A DNA stretch of 64,000 nucleotides from Pseudomonas delhiensis (lineage in GTDB: Bacteria > Pseudomonadota > Gammaproteobacteria > Pseudomonadales > Pseudomonadaceae): contig NZ_FZPC01000005.1 in NCBI RefSeq assembly GCF_900187975.1, positions 62,001 through 126,000 on the forward strand. The letters are read 5' to 3'. The position numbers were made by a program, and so were the translations under genes. The notes below the pieces were generated by a model, which searched no databases, was not told the origin of the DNA, and saw nothing but the letters and a program-made list of their open reading frames with translations. Below are positions 11,567-21,612 of the stretch, piece after piece. Every line of letters begins with the position of its first letter. Position 1 is the stretch's first letter.

Positions 11567-12186
11567 GCGTAGGCGCCGCGGCGCAGGCCCTCGACCCAGT
11601 GGCGGCTGAGCTGCAGGCCGTCCTCGGCGCTGAAGGTGGTGGGGTTCAGGCACCACTCCAGCCACAGGCCGTCGAGCATGGCCGACAGGCCGATGGAGGC
11701 CAGGCGCGGGTTGGCGATGGCGAAGCCCTCGCTGCGCGCCAGGTCCGTGATGAGGGTTTCCAGCAGTTGCAGGTAGGCGCGGTAGCCGCGCTCGTGGGCG
11801 TCGTTGACCGGCGTGGAGTGGCGGATGAGGCTCCAGAACACCACCCAGGGGCTGAGCAGGTCGGGGTCGAGCACGCCGGGCGAGAAGGAGCCGACCAGGA
11901 AGGCGTCCAGGCGCGCGGCGGGGTCGCTGCCGGCAGCGGCGACGCTCTCGCGCAGCGACTGGGTGACCTCGGCGGCGAGGGTCTCGTAGGCCTGGGCCAC
12001 CAGCGCCTCGATGCTGCCGAAGTGGTGGTTGACCAGGCCGACGGCCACCCCCGCCTCCCTGGCGATGCGCCGCACCGAGATGCCGGCGTGGCCATCGGCG
12101 ACCAGGCACTTGAGGCAGGCGCGCACCAGGTCGTCGCGGCGTTCCCCGGGCGTGGCGCGGCGGGCTTTCTGGCGGGGGCTGTCCAC
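11563..12186 (-). CDS. TetR/BetI-like transcriptional regulator
   Basis: A 207-aa regulator. The N-terminal TetR helix-turn-helix (about 15-60) reads ISVRRIAREAGVAVGLVNHHFGSIEALV, and the ligand domain is BetI-like, with SAMLDGLWLEW near the end. The GTG start at 12186 is chosen because AAGGAA lies 8 bp upstream; longer in-frame extensions run into the neighbouring gene. It is convergent with the permease operon and divergent from the desuccinylase-like gene. It probably controls this amino-acid cluster, possibly through the TGAAC palindromes near 7080 (inference). Confidence 0.85.
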   Translation of the reverse strand: MDSPRQKARRATPGERRDDLVRACLKCLVADGHAGISVRRIAREAGVAVGLVNHHFGSIEALVAQAYETLAAEVTQSLRESVAAAGSDPAARLDAFLVGSFSPGVLDPDLLSPWVVFWSLIRHSTPVNDAHERGYRAYLQLLETLITDLARSEGFAIANPRLASIGLSAMLDGLWLEWCLNPTTFSAEDGLQLSRHWVEGLRRGAYA

Positions 12187-12289
12187 GCGGGGAGTTCCTT
12201 GTGCGGGGCGCCGGGGCGCGGTGGGTGGAATCGATACTAGGGGGCGCCGGGCAAGTTTGCCACGCCCCGCGACGAGGGAGGAGGCAAGC

Positions 12290-13303
12290 ATGATCGAAGA
12301 CGTATCGCTGCGGGTGACGGGGGATTCCGGCGCGCCGCTGCCGGTGCCGGCCTGGCGCATCGACGGCGGCCGGCCGGGGCCGCGGGTGCACCTGCAGGCC
12401 GGGGTGCACGCCGACGAGATCGCCGGCATGCTGGTACTGCACCAGCTGCTGCCGCGGCTGCGCCAGGCGGCGGAGCAGGGCCGGCTCAACGGCAGCGTGA
12501 CCCTGGTGCCCCAGGCCAACCCCTTCGGCAGCGGCCAGTTCCGCCAGGGGCGCATCCTCGGCCGCCATCACGAAGCGACGGCGCGCAACTTCAACCGCGG
12601 CTTCCCGGCCTCGGCGAAGGCCACGGGCACTGTGGACAACCTCACCGACTGGCAACGCCAGCTGGCCGCCCTGGCGGCGCCGGCGGACATAGTGCTGGAC
12701 CTGCACACCGACGACGAGGCGCTGCAGTACCTCTACGTCCACGAGCGCCTGTGGCCGGCGGCACGGGACCTGGCCGCGGCGCTGCGCGCCGAGCTGGCGA
12801 TCATCTGGGAAGGCGACAGCGACGGCGCTTTCGAGGAGGTGGTGATCGAACCCTGGCTGGCCGAGGGCCGCCTCGACGGGCGCCTGGTGGCCACGGTGGA
12901 GCTGCGCGGGCAGGGCGACGTCAGCGATGCGCTGGCGCAGCAGGATGCCGATGGGCTGTGGGCCTTCCTCTGTGGGCGCGGGGTGATCGACGAAGCGGTG
13001 GAGCTGCCGGCCTGGAAGGGCGTGGCAGTGCCCATGGGCTTCATGGAAACGCTGTTCGCCCCGGTGGCCGGGGTGCTGGTGTTCGAGCGCGAGCTGGGCG
13101 AGGCGGTGCAGGCGGGCGAACGCTTCGCCCGCATCATCGCAAGGCCGGGGGACGCGGAGAGCGAAGTGGTGCTGCGGGCGCCGCAGAGCGGCCTGTTCGT
13201 CACCCGCTATCGCGACCGGCTGATCCCGCGCGGGGCGATAGCGGCGAAGTTCACCGGCTCGGCGCCGTCGAGCACCTGGAGCTCCGGCGCGCTGGATCCC
13301 TGA
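12290..13303 (+). CDS. Succinylglutamate desuccinylase/aspartoacylase-family zinc hydrolase
   Basis: This 337-aa protein belongs to the M14-related AstE/AspA family, which removes acyl groups from N-acyl amino acids. Zinc ligands are likely H40 and E43 (GVHADE) and H139 (VLDLHTDD); the substrate-binding ARNFNRGF is at 98-105 and the probable catalytic E204 lies in TVELRGQG. A strong GAGGGAGGAGG ribosome-binding site precedes the ATG. Its place beside an amino-acid importer and an aminotransferase suggests use of an acylated amino acid as nutrient. It is not AstE of the arginine succinyltransferase operon, since no other ast genes are present. The substrate is unknown. Confidence 0.85.
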   Translation: MIEDVSLRVTGDSGAPLPVPAWRIDGGRPGPRVHLQAGVHADEIAGMLVLHQLLPRLRQAAEQGRLNGSVTLVPQANPFGSGQFRQGRILGRHHEATARNFNRGFPASAKATGTVDNLTDWQRQLAALAAPADIVLDLHTDDEALQYLYVHERLWPAARDLAAALRAELAIIWEGDSDGAFEEVVIEPWLAEGRLDGRLVATVELRGQGDVSDALAQQDADGLWAFLCGRGVIDEAVELPAWKGVAVPMGFMETLFAPVAGVLVFERELGEAVQAGERFARIIARPGDAESEVVLRAPQSGLFVTRYRDRLIPRGAIAAKFTGSAPSSTWSSGALDP

Positions 13304-13319
13304 CGCGATACCGCTTTTC

Positions 13320-13388
13320 GTAGGAGCGAGCTTGCTCGCGAACCAGCCCCGCTGCGGAGTCTGTTTGAGCGAGCAAGCTCGCTCCTAC
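13320..13388. repeat. REP type C pair, 3' side of the RAYT gene
   Basis: GTAGGAGCGAGCTTGCTCGC (from 13320) and its inverted copy (13366-13388) flank about 20 bp. Each arm is itself a hairpin (GAGCGAGC/GCTTGCTC-like). It lies 17 bp from the RAYT stop codon. Confidence 0.9.
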
Positions 13389-13405
13389 GAAGAGCCCCTG
13401 CGGCA

Positions 13406-13849
13406 TCACAGCCAGATGGCATTCCAGAAGGGGTAGTCGGCGACGCGTTTCACCAGGCCGGCACGTATCGGATTGGCGATGATGTAGCGGGCGACGGCCT
13501 TGAGGTCTTCTTCGCGTCGCAGGGCTCGGTCGTGGTAGCCGGATTGCCAGGCTTTTCCTGTTCGCCGCGAGGCTGCGTTGATGGCGATAGCCGTTCGTGA
13601 TTTGAAGCGTCGCATCGCGCGTTCCAGGCTCTCTTCCTGAAGCTGGAGCAGCCAATGGAGGTGATCCGGCATTAGTACCCAGGCCAGAGTCCGTAACTCC
13701 TCGGCATGGTGGATCTGCCGGCAGACCTGGCAGGCGGTCGCCCAGTCCTCGAAGAGACGCTCGCGATGGGGAGTGACCGTTGTGACCAGGTAAATCTGAC
13801 CGGATATGGAATGACGGCCCTTGCGCAGGTCCTTTCCGTGGAAGCCCAT
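13406..13849 (-). CDS. rayT: REP-associated tyrosine transposase (RAYT)
   Basis: A 147-aa Y1/HUH-type transposase of the RAYT group, which processes REP hairpins as single strands. The HUH pair is H63/H65 in LMPDHLHWLL, the catalytic tyrosine is Y105 in WQSGYHDRALR, and the downstream ARYIIANPIRAGL is typical. I start at ATG 13849, which has GGAG six bases upstream; an in-frame ATG at 13861 adds four residues. Base composition is less GC-rich than its neighbours. REP type C pairs lie on both sides, so the gene and its probable substrates form one unit. It is usually single copy and domesticated rather than a mobile IS. Confidence 0.92.
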   Translation of the reverse strand: MGFHGKDLRKGRHSISGQIYLVTTVTPHRERLFEDWATACQVCRQIHHAEELRTLAWVLMPDHLHWLLQLQEESLERAMRRFKSRTAIAINAASRRTGKAWQSGYHDRALRREEDLKAVARYIIANPIRAGLVKRVADYPFWNAIWL

Positions 13850-13930
13850 GGGGTGCTCCATGCTTGGGTGACGCTGGGAGCATGGCAGGAAGAGGTATCG
13901 GATTTATCCGGGAAGGGAGGTGTGTGGGGC

Positions 13931-14005
13931 GGTTCGCGAGCAAGCTCGCTCCTACAGGTCGGGCGTGGCACCTGCTTTTCGTAGGAGCGAGCTTGCTCGC
14001 GAACC
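13931..14005. repeat. REP type C pair, 5' side of the RAYT gene
   Basis: An inverted type C element (13931-13955) and a forward one (13981-14005), separated by 25 bp, lie 80-155 bp upstream of the RAYT start. With the 13320-13388 pair they enclose the transposase gene. Confidence 0.9.
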
Positions 14006-14016
14006 CACCCCAAACG

Positions 14017-14044
14017 AAAACGCCCGCACAACGGCGGGCGTTTT
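14017..14044. terminator. Terminator after prfC
   Basis: CGCCCGC (14021-14027) and GCGGGCG (14034-14040) form a stem flanked by AAAA and TTTT, so it could act in both directions. It follows the prfC stop on the minus strand by 15 bp and insulates the RAYT region. Confidence 0.85.
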
Positions 14045-14059
14045 CGCAAGGCACCGAAC

Positions 14060-15643
<1,584 letters not shown>

Positions 15644-15756
15644 GGGTGCGTGCCTGCTGGAGTTCGGTGACGGCGGGCGCGGACGGCCCGGAAAAGCGCG
15701 GGATTATAACCCAAAGCCTTGCGTCGCCAGCAGCCGCGGCGACGCAAGGCCGGACT

Positions 15757-17028
15757 TCAATGCTCGTCCGCCGCCGGGCGTGCCTCGCCACGGTAGATGG
15801 CGCGCACCAGCGGGCCGATGGACAGGCCCTGGAGCAGGATGGACACCAGCACCACCACGTAGGTCAGGCTGAGGATCAGGTCGCGCTGCTCGCCCAGCGG
15901 CAGCGACAGCGCCAGGGCCACCGAGACGCCGCCGCGCAGGCCGCCCCAGACCAGGATGCGGATGGTCCCGCGCGGCACCTGGCGGCCGCCGGCCTCGGTC
16001 TGGCGCAGCACCAGGATGGCCGGGGCCACGGTGAGCAGGCGCGAGACCAGCACCGCGCCGCCGAGGACGAAGGCGGCCACCACGTGCAGCCAGTTGAACG
16101 GCAGCAGGAGCAGCTCCAGGCCGATCAGGGCGAACAGCAGGGCGTTGAGGATTTCGTCGATCAGCTCCCAGAACTTGTCGACGTAGCGCCGCGTCTCGTC
16201 GGACATGGCGTACTGGCGGACGTGGTTGCCGATGATCAGCCCGGCCACCACCATGGCGATCGGCGCCGACACGTGCAGGCGCGCGGCCAGGGCGGCGCCG
16301 CCGATGACCAGGGCGAGGGTCAGCATCACCTCCACCTGGTACTGGTCGATGCCGCGCATCATCAGGAACACCCCGTAGCCCAGGGCCGCGCCGAACAGCA
16401 CGCCGCCCACCGCTTCCTGCAGGAACAGCCAGGCGGTGGCCGAGACGGTGGGCGCCTCGCCGGCTTGGAGGATGCCGAAGAGGATGGTGAAGACCACCAC
16501 CGCGGTGCCGTCGTTGAACAGCGACTCGCCGACGATGGTGGTGGCCAGCGGCTTGGGCGCGCCGGCCGAGCGCAGGATGCCGAGCACGGCGATGGGGTCG
16601 GTGGGCGAGATGAGCGCGCCGAACAGCAGGCAGTAGATGAAGTCCACGTGCCAGCCGAACAGGGCGAAGGTGTAGTAGGCCAGGTAGCCGATCACCGTGG
16701 TGGCGATCAGCACGCCGACGGTGGCCAGCAGGCCGATGGGCCACTTGTAGTTGCGCAGGTCGCCCAGGTTCACGTGCAGGGCGCCGGCGAACAGCAGCGC
16801 GGGCAGGAACCAGGTCATCAGCACCTCGGAGAAGTCGATGCGGCGGATGATCTCCTGCATCTCCACCTCCAGCACCGGGTAGCCGGCCATCGACAGGCCC
16901 TGGGCGATGAGCGAGAACACCAGCGCCGTGGCCATCACGCCGATGGTCGGCGGCAGCCGCACGAAGCGGTAATTCACGTAGGTGAGCAGGGTGGTGAGCG
17001 TGATGAACGCCGCGGCGAGGTCGAGCAT
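15757..17028 (-). CDS. nhaP: Na+/H+ antiporter, CPA1/NhaP type
   Basis: A 423-aa polytopic membrane protein with the CPA1 core motifs FGALISPTDPIAVLG and VGESLFNDGTAVVVFT (the acidic ND pair of the ion site) and LTWGGLRGG-like VWGGLRGGVSVALAL near the end. It closely resembles the single-domain NhaP antiporter I recall from P. aeruginosa and lacks the long cytosolic C-terminus of other family members. It exports Na+ (or K+/Li+) for protons. The ATG at 17028 is chosen because AAGGAG lies 10 bp upstream; an in-frame TTG at 17049 is less likely. Confidence 0.9.
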   Translation of the reverse strand: MLDLAAAFITLTTLLTYVNYRFVRLPPTIGVMATALVFSLIAQGLSMAGYPVLEVEMQEIIRRIDFSEVLMTWFLPALLFAGALHVNLGDLRNYKWPIGLLATVGVLIATTVIGYLAYYTFALFGWHVDFIYCLLFGALISPTDPIAVLGILRSAGAPKPLATTIVGESLFNDGTAVVVFTILFGILQAGEAPTVSATAWLFLQEAVGGVLFGAALGYGVFLMMRGIDQYQVEVMLTLALVIGGAALAARLHVSAPIAMVVAGLIIGNHVRQYAMSDETRRYVDKFWELIDEILNALLFALIGLELLLLPFNWLHVVAAFVLGGAVLVSRLLTVAPAILVLRQTEAGGRQVPRGTIRILVWGGLRGGVSVALALSLPLGEQRDLILSLTYVVVLVSILLQGLSIGPLVRAIYRGEARPAADEH

Positions 17029-17441
17029 GATGCGGGTACTCCTTGGCAAGGCAAGCGGGCCGGCCCCAGTGACCTATCCCTGGGTCGGGGGCACGCGGAA
17101 AAGGAACCGGATGATAACCGGATACGGCGGGCGCGTTGGCGAACGCCGGGGTTTCGTCCGACAGGGGCGGGGAGTATGGGTTCCTCCCGTGGGTAGGGTT
17201 TCCGAGGCTGGCGCGCGAACTTTCCCCAACGAAAGGTGCATGGCGACGCTTCGGCTGAACCCTCGCCGTTGTCCCCGGTCTGTCAAAAAGAAGGGGGATG
17301 ATCGGATCGATCCGAACGTGCGTCCGATACCCCTGGAACGCCCAGGCTGTGCGGTATTCCGTGCATTTTGTCGAGTATCTAGAACAGTCAACCGGCCAGG
17401 CGACAAAGGGATTCGGGAAAGCGGCAATTTCTGGTTGAACT

Positions 17442-17468
17442 CGCGGACTTCAGGTCCTAAAGTTCGCG
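17442..17468 (+). ncRNA. Leader hairpin 1 upstream of speC
   Basis: CGCGGACTT pairs with AAGTTCGCG (one G-U pair) around the loop CAGGTCCTA: a 9-bp stem about 300 bp before speC. No T-run follows, so it is not a simple terminator. Confidence 0.45.
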
Positions 17469-17548
17469 CCCGAACGTCCATGCTGGAAACGATCCATCCG
17501 GCTCAAGTACTGACGACGAGAGGTCGCCTCTGGTGCCCTGCGACTCCC

Positions 17549-17632
17549 GCAACCCTCTCCTGGCGTTGTTGCTCCGCCTTGCCGTAGGTCCACTACTGTC
17601 TGCGGCGAAGCGCCTAGCCATGAGAGGGTTGC
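17549..17632 (+). ncRNA. Leader long-range stem 2 upstream of speC
   Basis: GCAACCCTCTC (17549-17559) pairs with GAGAGGGTTGC (17622-17632), and pairing continues after one mismatch (TGGC with GCCA), closing a 50-60-nt internal region that may itself fold. Together with hairpin 1 this suggests a regulatory 5' UTR for ornithine decarboxylase. Whether it senses polyamines is unknown. Confidence 0.45.
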
Positions 17633-17768
17633 AGTAGCCGCTGGAACATCGGAGGTCTGATCCTCGGCGACATGCCTTGGGAAGTAGGCGAACCAAAGTG
17701 GGGAAACGGATTAGACGTTCAGCTTCACCCCTACGTATCCATGTGTTTTGCCATTGGGAGTCCCAACC

Positions 17769-18932
17769 ATGTCCATCAAGGTCGAGGATTACTTCGCCCC
17801 TGAAACCTTCCAGCGCATGAAGGCATTCGCCGACAAGCAGGAAACCCCCTTCGTCGTCATCGACAAGCAGACCATCGCCAACGCCTACGACCAGCTGACC
17901 CACTGCTTCCCGTTCGCCAAGGTGTACTACGCGGTCAAGGCCAACCCGGCCACCGAGATCACCGAGCTGCTGCGCGACAAGGGCTCGAACTTCGACATCG
18001 CCTCGATCTACGAGCTGGACAAGGTGATGAAGACCGGCGTGGGCCCGGAGCGCATCAGCTACGGCAACACCATCAAGAAAGCCAAGGACATCCGCTACTT
18101 CTTCGAGAAGGGCGTGCGCCTGTTCGCCACCGACTCCGAGGCCGACCTGCGCAACATCGCCAAGGCCGCGCCGGGCTCCAAGGTCTACGTGCGCATCCTC
18201 ACCGAGGGTTCGACCACCGCCGACTGGCCGCTGTCGCGCAAGTTCGGCTGCCAGACCGACATGGCCATGGACCTTCTGATCCTCGCCCGCCAGTTGGGCC
18301 TGGTGCCCTACGGCATCTCCTTCCACGTCGGCTCGCAGCAGCGCGACATCTCGGTGTGGGACGCGGCCATCGCCAAGGTCAAGGTGATCTTCGAGCGCCT
18401 GAAGGAAGAAGACGGCATCACCCTGCAGATGATCAACATGGGCGGCGGCTTCCCGGCCAACTACATCGCCAAGACCAACGACCTGGAAACCTACGCCGAG
18501 GAAATCATCCGCTTCCTCAAGGAAGACTTCGGCGACGACCTGCCGGAGATCATCCTCGAGCCGGGCCGCTCGCTGATCGCCAACGCCGGCATCCTGGTCA
18601 GCGAAGTGGTGCTGGTGGCGCGCAAGTCGCGCACCGCGGTGGAGCGCTGGGTCTACGCCGACGTGGGCAAGTTCTCCGGCCTGATCGAAACCATGGACGA
18701 GTCGATCAAGTTCCCCATCTGGACCGAGAAGAAGGGCGAGATGGAAGAAGTGGTGATCGCCGGCCCGACCTGCGACAGCGCCGACATCATGTACGAGCAC
18801 TACAAGTACGGCCTGCCGCTGAACCTGGCCGCCGGCGACCGCCTGTACTGGCTGTCCACCGGTGCCTACACCACCAGCTACAGCGCGGTGGAATTCAACG
18901 GCTTCCCGCCGCTGAAGGCCTTCTACATCTAA
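17769..18932 (+). CDS. speC: Ornithine/lysine decarboxylase, fold-type III PLP enzyme
   Basis: The 387-aa protein matches the eukaryotic-like (alanine-racemase fold) ornithine decarboxylase of pseudomonads, not the large E. coli SpeC. PLP-lysine K57 is in YYAVKANP, the H186 stacking region is FHVGSQ, MGGGFP binds phosphate, and C335 in GPTCDSADIM is the catalytic cysteine. It makes putrescine (and perhaps cadaverine) in the cytoplasm. I start at ATG 17769, which begins the conserved MxIKVEDYF and has GGGAG upstream. A long leader precedes it and a strong terminator follows. Confidence 0.95.
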   Translation: MSIKVEDYFAPETFQRMKAFADKQETPFVVIDKQTIANAYDQLTHCFPFAKVYYAVKANPATEITELLRDKGSNFDIASIYELDKVMKTGVGPERISYGNTIKKAKDIRYFFEKGVRLFATDSEADLRNIAKAAPGSKVYVRILTEGSTTADWPLSRKFGCQTDMAMDLLILARQLGLVPYGISFHVGSQQRDISVWDAAIAKVKVIFERLKEEDGITLQMINMGGGFPANYIAKTNDLETYAEEIIRFLKEDFGDDLPEIILEPGRSLIANAGILVSEVVLVARKSRTAVERWVYADVGKFSGLIETMDESIKFPIWTEKKGEMEEVVIAGPTCDSADIMYEHYKYGLPLNLAAGDRLYWLSTGAYTTSYSAVEFNGFPPLKAFYI

Positions 18933-18951
18933 GCCGCTGGTGAGTCGAAGA

Positions 18952-18974
18952 AGCCCCGCGATGCGGGGCTTTTT
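18952..18974 (+). terminator. Rho-independent terminator of speC
   Basis: AGCCCCGC and GCGGGGCT form a perfect 8-bp stem around GAT, followed by TTTTC, 19 bp after the speC stop. Confidence 0.92.
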
Positions 18975-19070
18975 CTTTGGGCGTTCGTTGCTCGTGCGCC
19001 GCGATGCGCTAGACCCATGGGGCCATGGCGATGGGTATCACTCATCCTACGAAGGCGTTTTTCCTGTTCC

Positions 19071-19700
19071 GTAGGAGCGGACTCCGTCCGCGATCGCCGG
19101 ACGTATCGGCGCGATTCGCGGATGAGATCCGCTCCTACGCTGCCGCACCTACGCCATTCCATGTAGGAGCGCGCCCTGCGCGCGATTCGCGGGCAGGGCC
19201 CGCTCCTACAGTTCGCCGTGAGGCACGGTATCCCCCTGTGGAGCGGACCTTGTCCGCGATAGCCGGAGGTGTCGGCGCGATTCGCGGATGAGATCCGCTC
19301 CTACGCGACCCCAGCCACGCCATTCCATGTAGGAGCGCGCCCTGCGCGCGAATCGCGGGCAGGGCCCGCTCCTACAGTTCGTCGTGAGGCACGGTATCCC
19401 CCTGGAGCGGACCTTGTCCGCGATAGCCGGAGGTGTCGGCGCGATTCGCGGATGAGATCCGCTCCTACGCTGCCCCACCTACGCCATTCCATGTAGGAGC
19501 GCGCCCTGCGCGCGATTCGCGGGCAGGGCCCGCTCCTACAGTTCGCCGTGAGGCACGGTATCCCCCTGTAGGAGCGGACCTTGTCCGCGATAGCCGGAGG
19601 TATCGGCGCGATTCGCGGATGAGATCCGCTCCTACGCTGCCCCACCTACGCCATTCCATGTAGGAGCGCGCCCTGCGCGCGATTCGCGGGCAGGGCCCGC
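19071..19700. repeat. Tandem array of composite REP elements (types B and A), period about 165 bp
   Basis: Almost four copies of one unit fill the speC-cptA gap: a type B REP pair (GGAGCGGAC...GATCCGCTCCTAC), a spacer containing CTACGCCATTCCAT, a type A REP pair, then a second spacer containing GTGAGGCACGGTATCC. Type A elements start at 19163, 19329, 19493 and 19660, giving periods of 166, 164 and 167 bp. The differences come from loss of bases at the outer end of the B element. The last A element is cut off 7 bp before the cptA stop codon. The stretch 18975-19070 holds nothing recognisable. Confidence 0.93.
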
Positions 19701-19706
19701 GCGGCC

Positions 19707-21497
19707 TCAACCCTCGTTGGCCTGGCGCACCTGGGCGGTGGCCGGTGCCTTGCCGACCTTGGCCAACTGCTGGTCGCCCGTGGCGTTCTCCAGCGGCAGC
19801 TTGTCGAACTCGTGCAGGCCGTTCTTCGCGTAGGGGTCGCCGATCCAGCGCGGCGCCGCGACGAACTCGGGACTGACCAGGCTCTTGCCCGGCTCGTAGC
19901 CGTCGTAGTTCAGGCCGGCCAGGTCGGACAGGGTGTGGATCAGGTGCGAGCTGCTGTAGGGCCGCCCGCTCATCGCCTGCAGGTCGCGCGGGTGCGCCTG
20001 CTGCCAGCTCGGCGAGGTCCAGAGCAGGAAGGGGATGGTGTACATCGGCCGCGTCGGGTCGCCCTCGTTGCGCCCCAGGCGGTCGTGCTTGCCGGAGCTG
20101 AAGACCTCCTCGCCATGGTCGGAGAGGTACACCAGGAAGCCGTTCGCTTCGCTGGCGGCGTAGCGCTTGATCAGGCTGGCGACCACGAAGTCGTTGTGCA
20201 GCACCGCGTTGTCGTAGGCGTTGTAGGTGTCGGCCCGGTCGTCGGAGAGCCCGGCCGGCACGCCCTGGCGGTCCTTGAAGCGGGCCGAGGCCTCGGGATA
20301 GCGGTAGCGGTAGTCCATGTGCGTGCCCAGCAGGTGCACCACGATGAGCTTCTTCGGCGCCGGGTCCCTGAGCACCTGCTCGAAGGGCGCGAAGACCACG
20401 TCGTCGTACTGGCGGGCGTTCTGGTTGCGCTGGTTGTTCAGGTAGAACTGCTCGTCCGTCTGCTGCGAGAAGGTGGTGAGCATGGTGTTGCGCTTGGTCA
20501 TGGTCTGCTGGTTGGTGATCCAGAACGTCTTGTAGCCGGCCTGTTTCATCAGGTTGATCAGCGACGGGTCGGTGAGGAAGCGGTCCGGGTGCTGTTCGTC
20601 GCCGAAGGTGAGGATCTGCTGCATCACCTCGATGGTGTAGGGGCGCGGCGAGACCACGTCCTTGAACACCGTGAGGTTGCGGTCGGCGGCGGCCAGGGCG
20701 TCGAGGTTCGGCGTGGTCGGCCGGTCGTAGCCGTACAGGTGCATGTGTTCGCGGGTGGTGGATTCGCCCAGCACCAGCACCAGGGTGCGCGGCGCCTCGC
20801 CGCTGCCGTCCCGCAGGTTCTTCAGCGGCGGCAGGGCGGCGTTGCGGTCGAGCAGCTTTTGCATGTTGTCCAGCTGCTGGCGGTACTGCGCATAGCCCAC
20901 GGCCAGTTGCCAGGGCACCGCCGGCTCCATGCGCTGCTGCACCTTCTCCAGGGCCTCGGCGAAGCTGCGGTCCTGGGTGACCATCTGCTTGTAGAAGGGG
21001 TACGCCAGGTTCGCCGCCACCAGCAGCATGGCCAGGGCCACCCGGGCCGGCGCCGGCATGCGCAGCGGGCGCACGCGTCGCCACAGCAGCACCGCCACCG
21101 CCGTGTAGAGCAGCAGGGCCAGGCACAGCCAGGTGCTGAAGTACTGGCTGAAGTACTCGCTGGCCTCGGCCGTGTTCGATTCGAACATGACGAAGATGAC
21201 GCTCTGCGAGAACTCCTGGTGGTAGATGCCGAAGTAGCTCAGGCCCACCAGCGAGGCCGCCCACAGCACCAGGCCGATCAGCGCCGCCAGGCCACGGGTG
21301 AAGCGCGGCAGCAGCAGGGCCGGGGCCAGCCACAGGCTGCTGAGGAAGAAGGCGTCGCGGAAGCCGGCGAAGCCGGTGGTGCCGCTGAACAGGATCAGCG
21401 CCTGGGTGACGCCGGAGAAGTACCAGAAGAACAGCAGCAGCCAGCCCAGGCCGGCCCAGTCCACCTTGCGGGGGGAGGGGGTGGTTGCAGTCGACAC
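19707..21497 (-). CDS. cptA: CptA, heptose-I phosphoethanolamine transferase
   Basis: The 596-aa inner-membrane enzyme has about five N-terminal helices (residues 15-170) and a periplasmic sulfatase-fold domain. The nucleophile region is LGESTTREHMHLYGYDRPTTPN (T247 or T248), with later metal motifs including YLSDHGEEVF. It transfers phosphoethanolamine from phosphatidylethanolamine to the LPS core. The GTG start at 21497 has GAGG six bases upstream. It differs from EptA in its longer second half; exact acceptor assignment rests on family resemblance. Its 3' end abuts a truncated REP. Confidence 0.88.
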   Translation of the reverse strand: MSTATTPSPRKVDWAGLGWLLLFFWYFSGVTQALILFSGTTGFAGFRDAFFLSSLWLAPALLLPRFTRGLAALIGLVLWAASLVGLSYFGIYHQEFSQSVIFVMFESNTAEASEYFSQYFSTWLCLALLLYTAVAVLLWRRVRPLRMPAPARVALAMLLVAANLAYPFYKQMVTQDRSFAEALEKVQQRMEPAVPWQLAVGYAQYRQQLDNMQKLLDRNAALPPLKNLRDGSGEAPRTLVLVLGESTTREHMHLYGYDRPTTPNLDALAAADRNLTVFKDVVSPRPYTIEVMQQILTFGDEQHPDRFLTDPSLINLMKQAGYKTFWITNQQTMTKRNTMLTTFSQQTDEQFYLNNQRNQNARQYDDVVFAPFEQVLRDPAPKKLIVVHLLGTHMDYRYRYPEASARFKDRQGVPAGLSDDRADTYNAYDNAVLHNDFVVASLIKRYAASEANGFLVYLSDHGEEVFSSGKHDRLGRNEGDPTRPMYTIPFLLWTSPSWQQAHPRDLQAMSGRPYSSSHLIHTLSDLAGLNYDGYEPGKSLVSPEFVAAPRWIGDPYAKNGLHEFDKLPLENATGDQQLAKVGKAPATAQVRQANEG

Positions 21498-21612
21498 GCT
21501 TGCCTCGCATTGCAGGGGCCGCCCGTCCGGGGCGGTCAGTTGGGCTGCGAGCCTAGCGGGGCACGTGTGAAGGGCGGGGCAAGGGTATGTGAAAAAAACG
21601 TCAAGACGCCAT

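Larger units (their letters stand above)
17029..17768 (+). promoter_or_regulatory. Long intergenic/leader region upstream of speC
   Basis: No convincing gene occupies these 740 bp. A 12-bp palindrome CGGATCGATCCG lies at 17303-17314. The last 330 bp look like a structured leader, given as separate entries. Short readings (35 codons from 17480; 43 codons from 17672 overlapping the speC start out of frame) lack ribosome-binding sites. Confidence 0.5.

Noticed and set aside
17480-17803. Two short readings (from 17480 and 17672) as leader peptides for speC
   Set aside because: No ribosome-binding site at proper distance and no runs of regulatory codons; kept only as a remark under the leader finding.
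19071-19700. The direct-repeat array as a CRISPR
   Set aside because: Units are about 165 bp and consist of inverted REP pairs; there are no short repeats with unique spacers and no cas genes.
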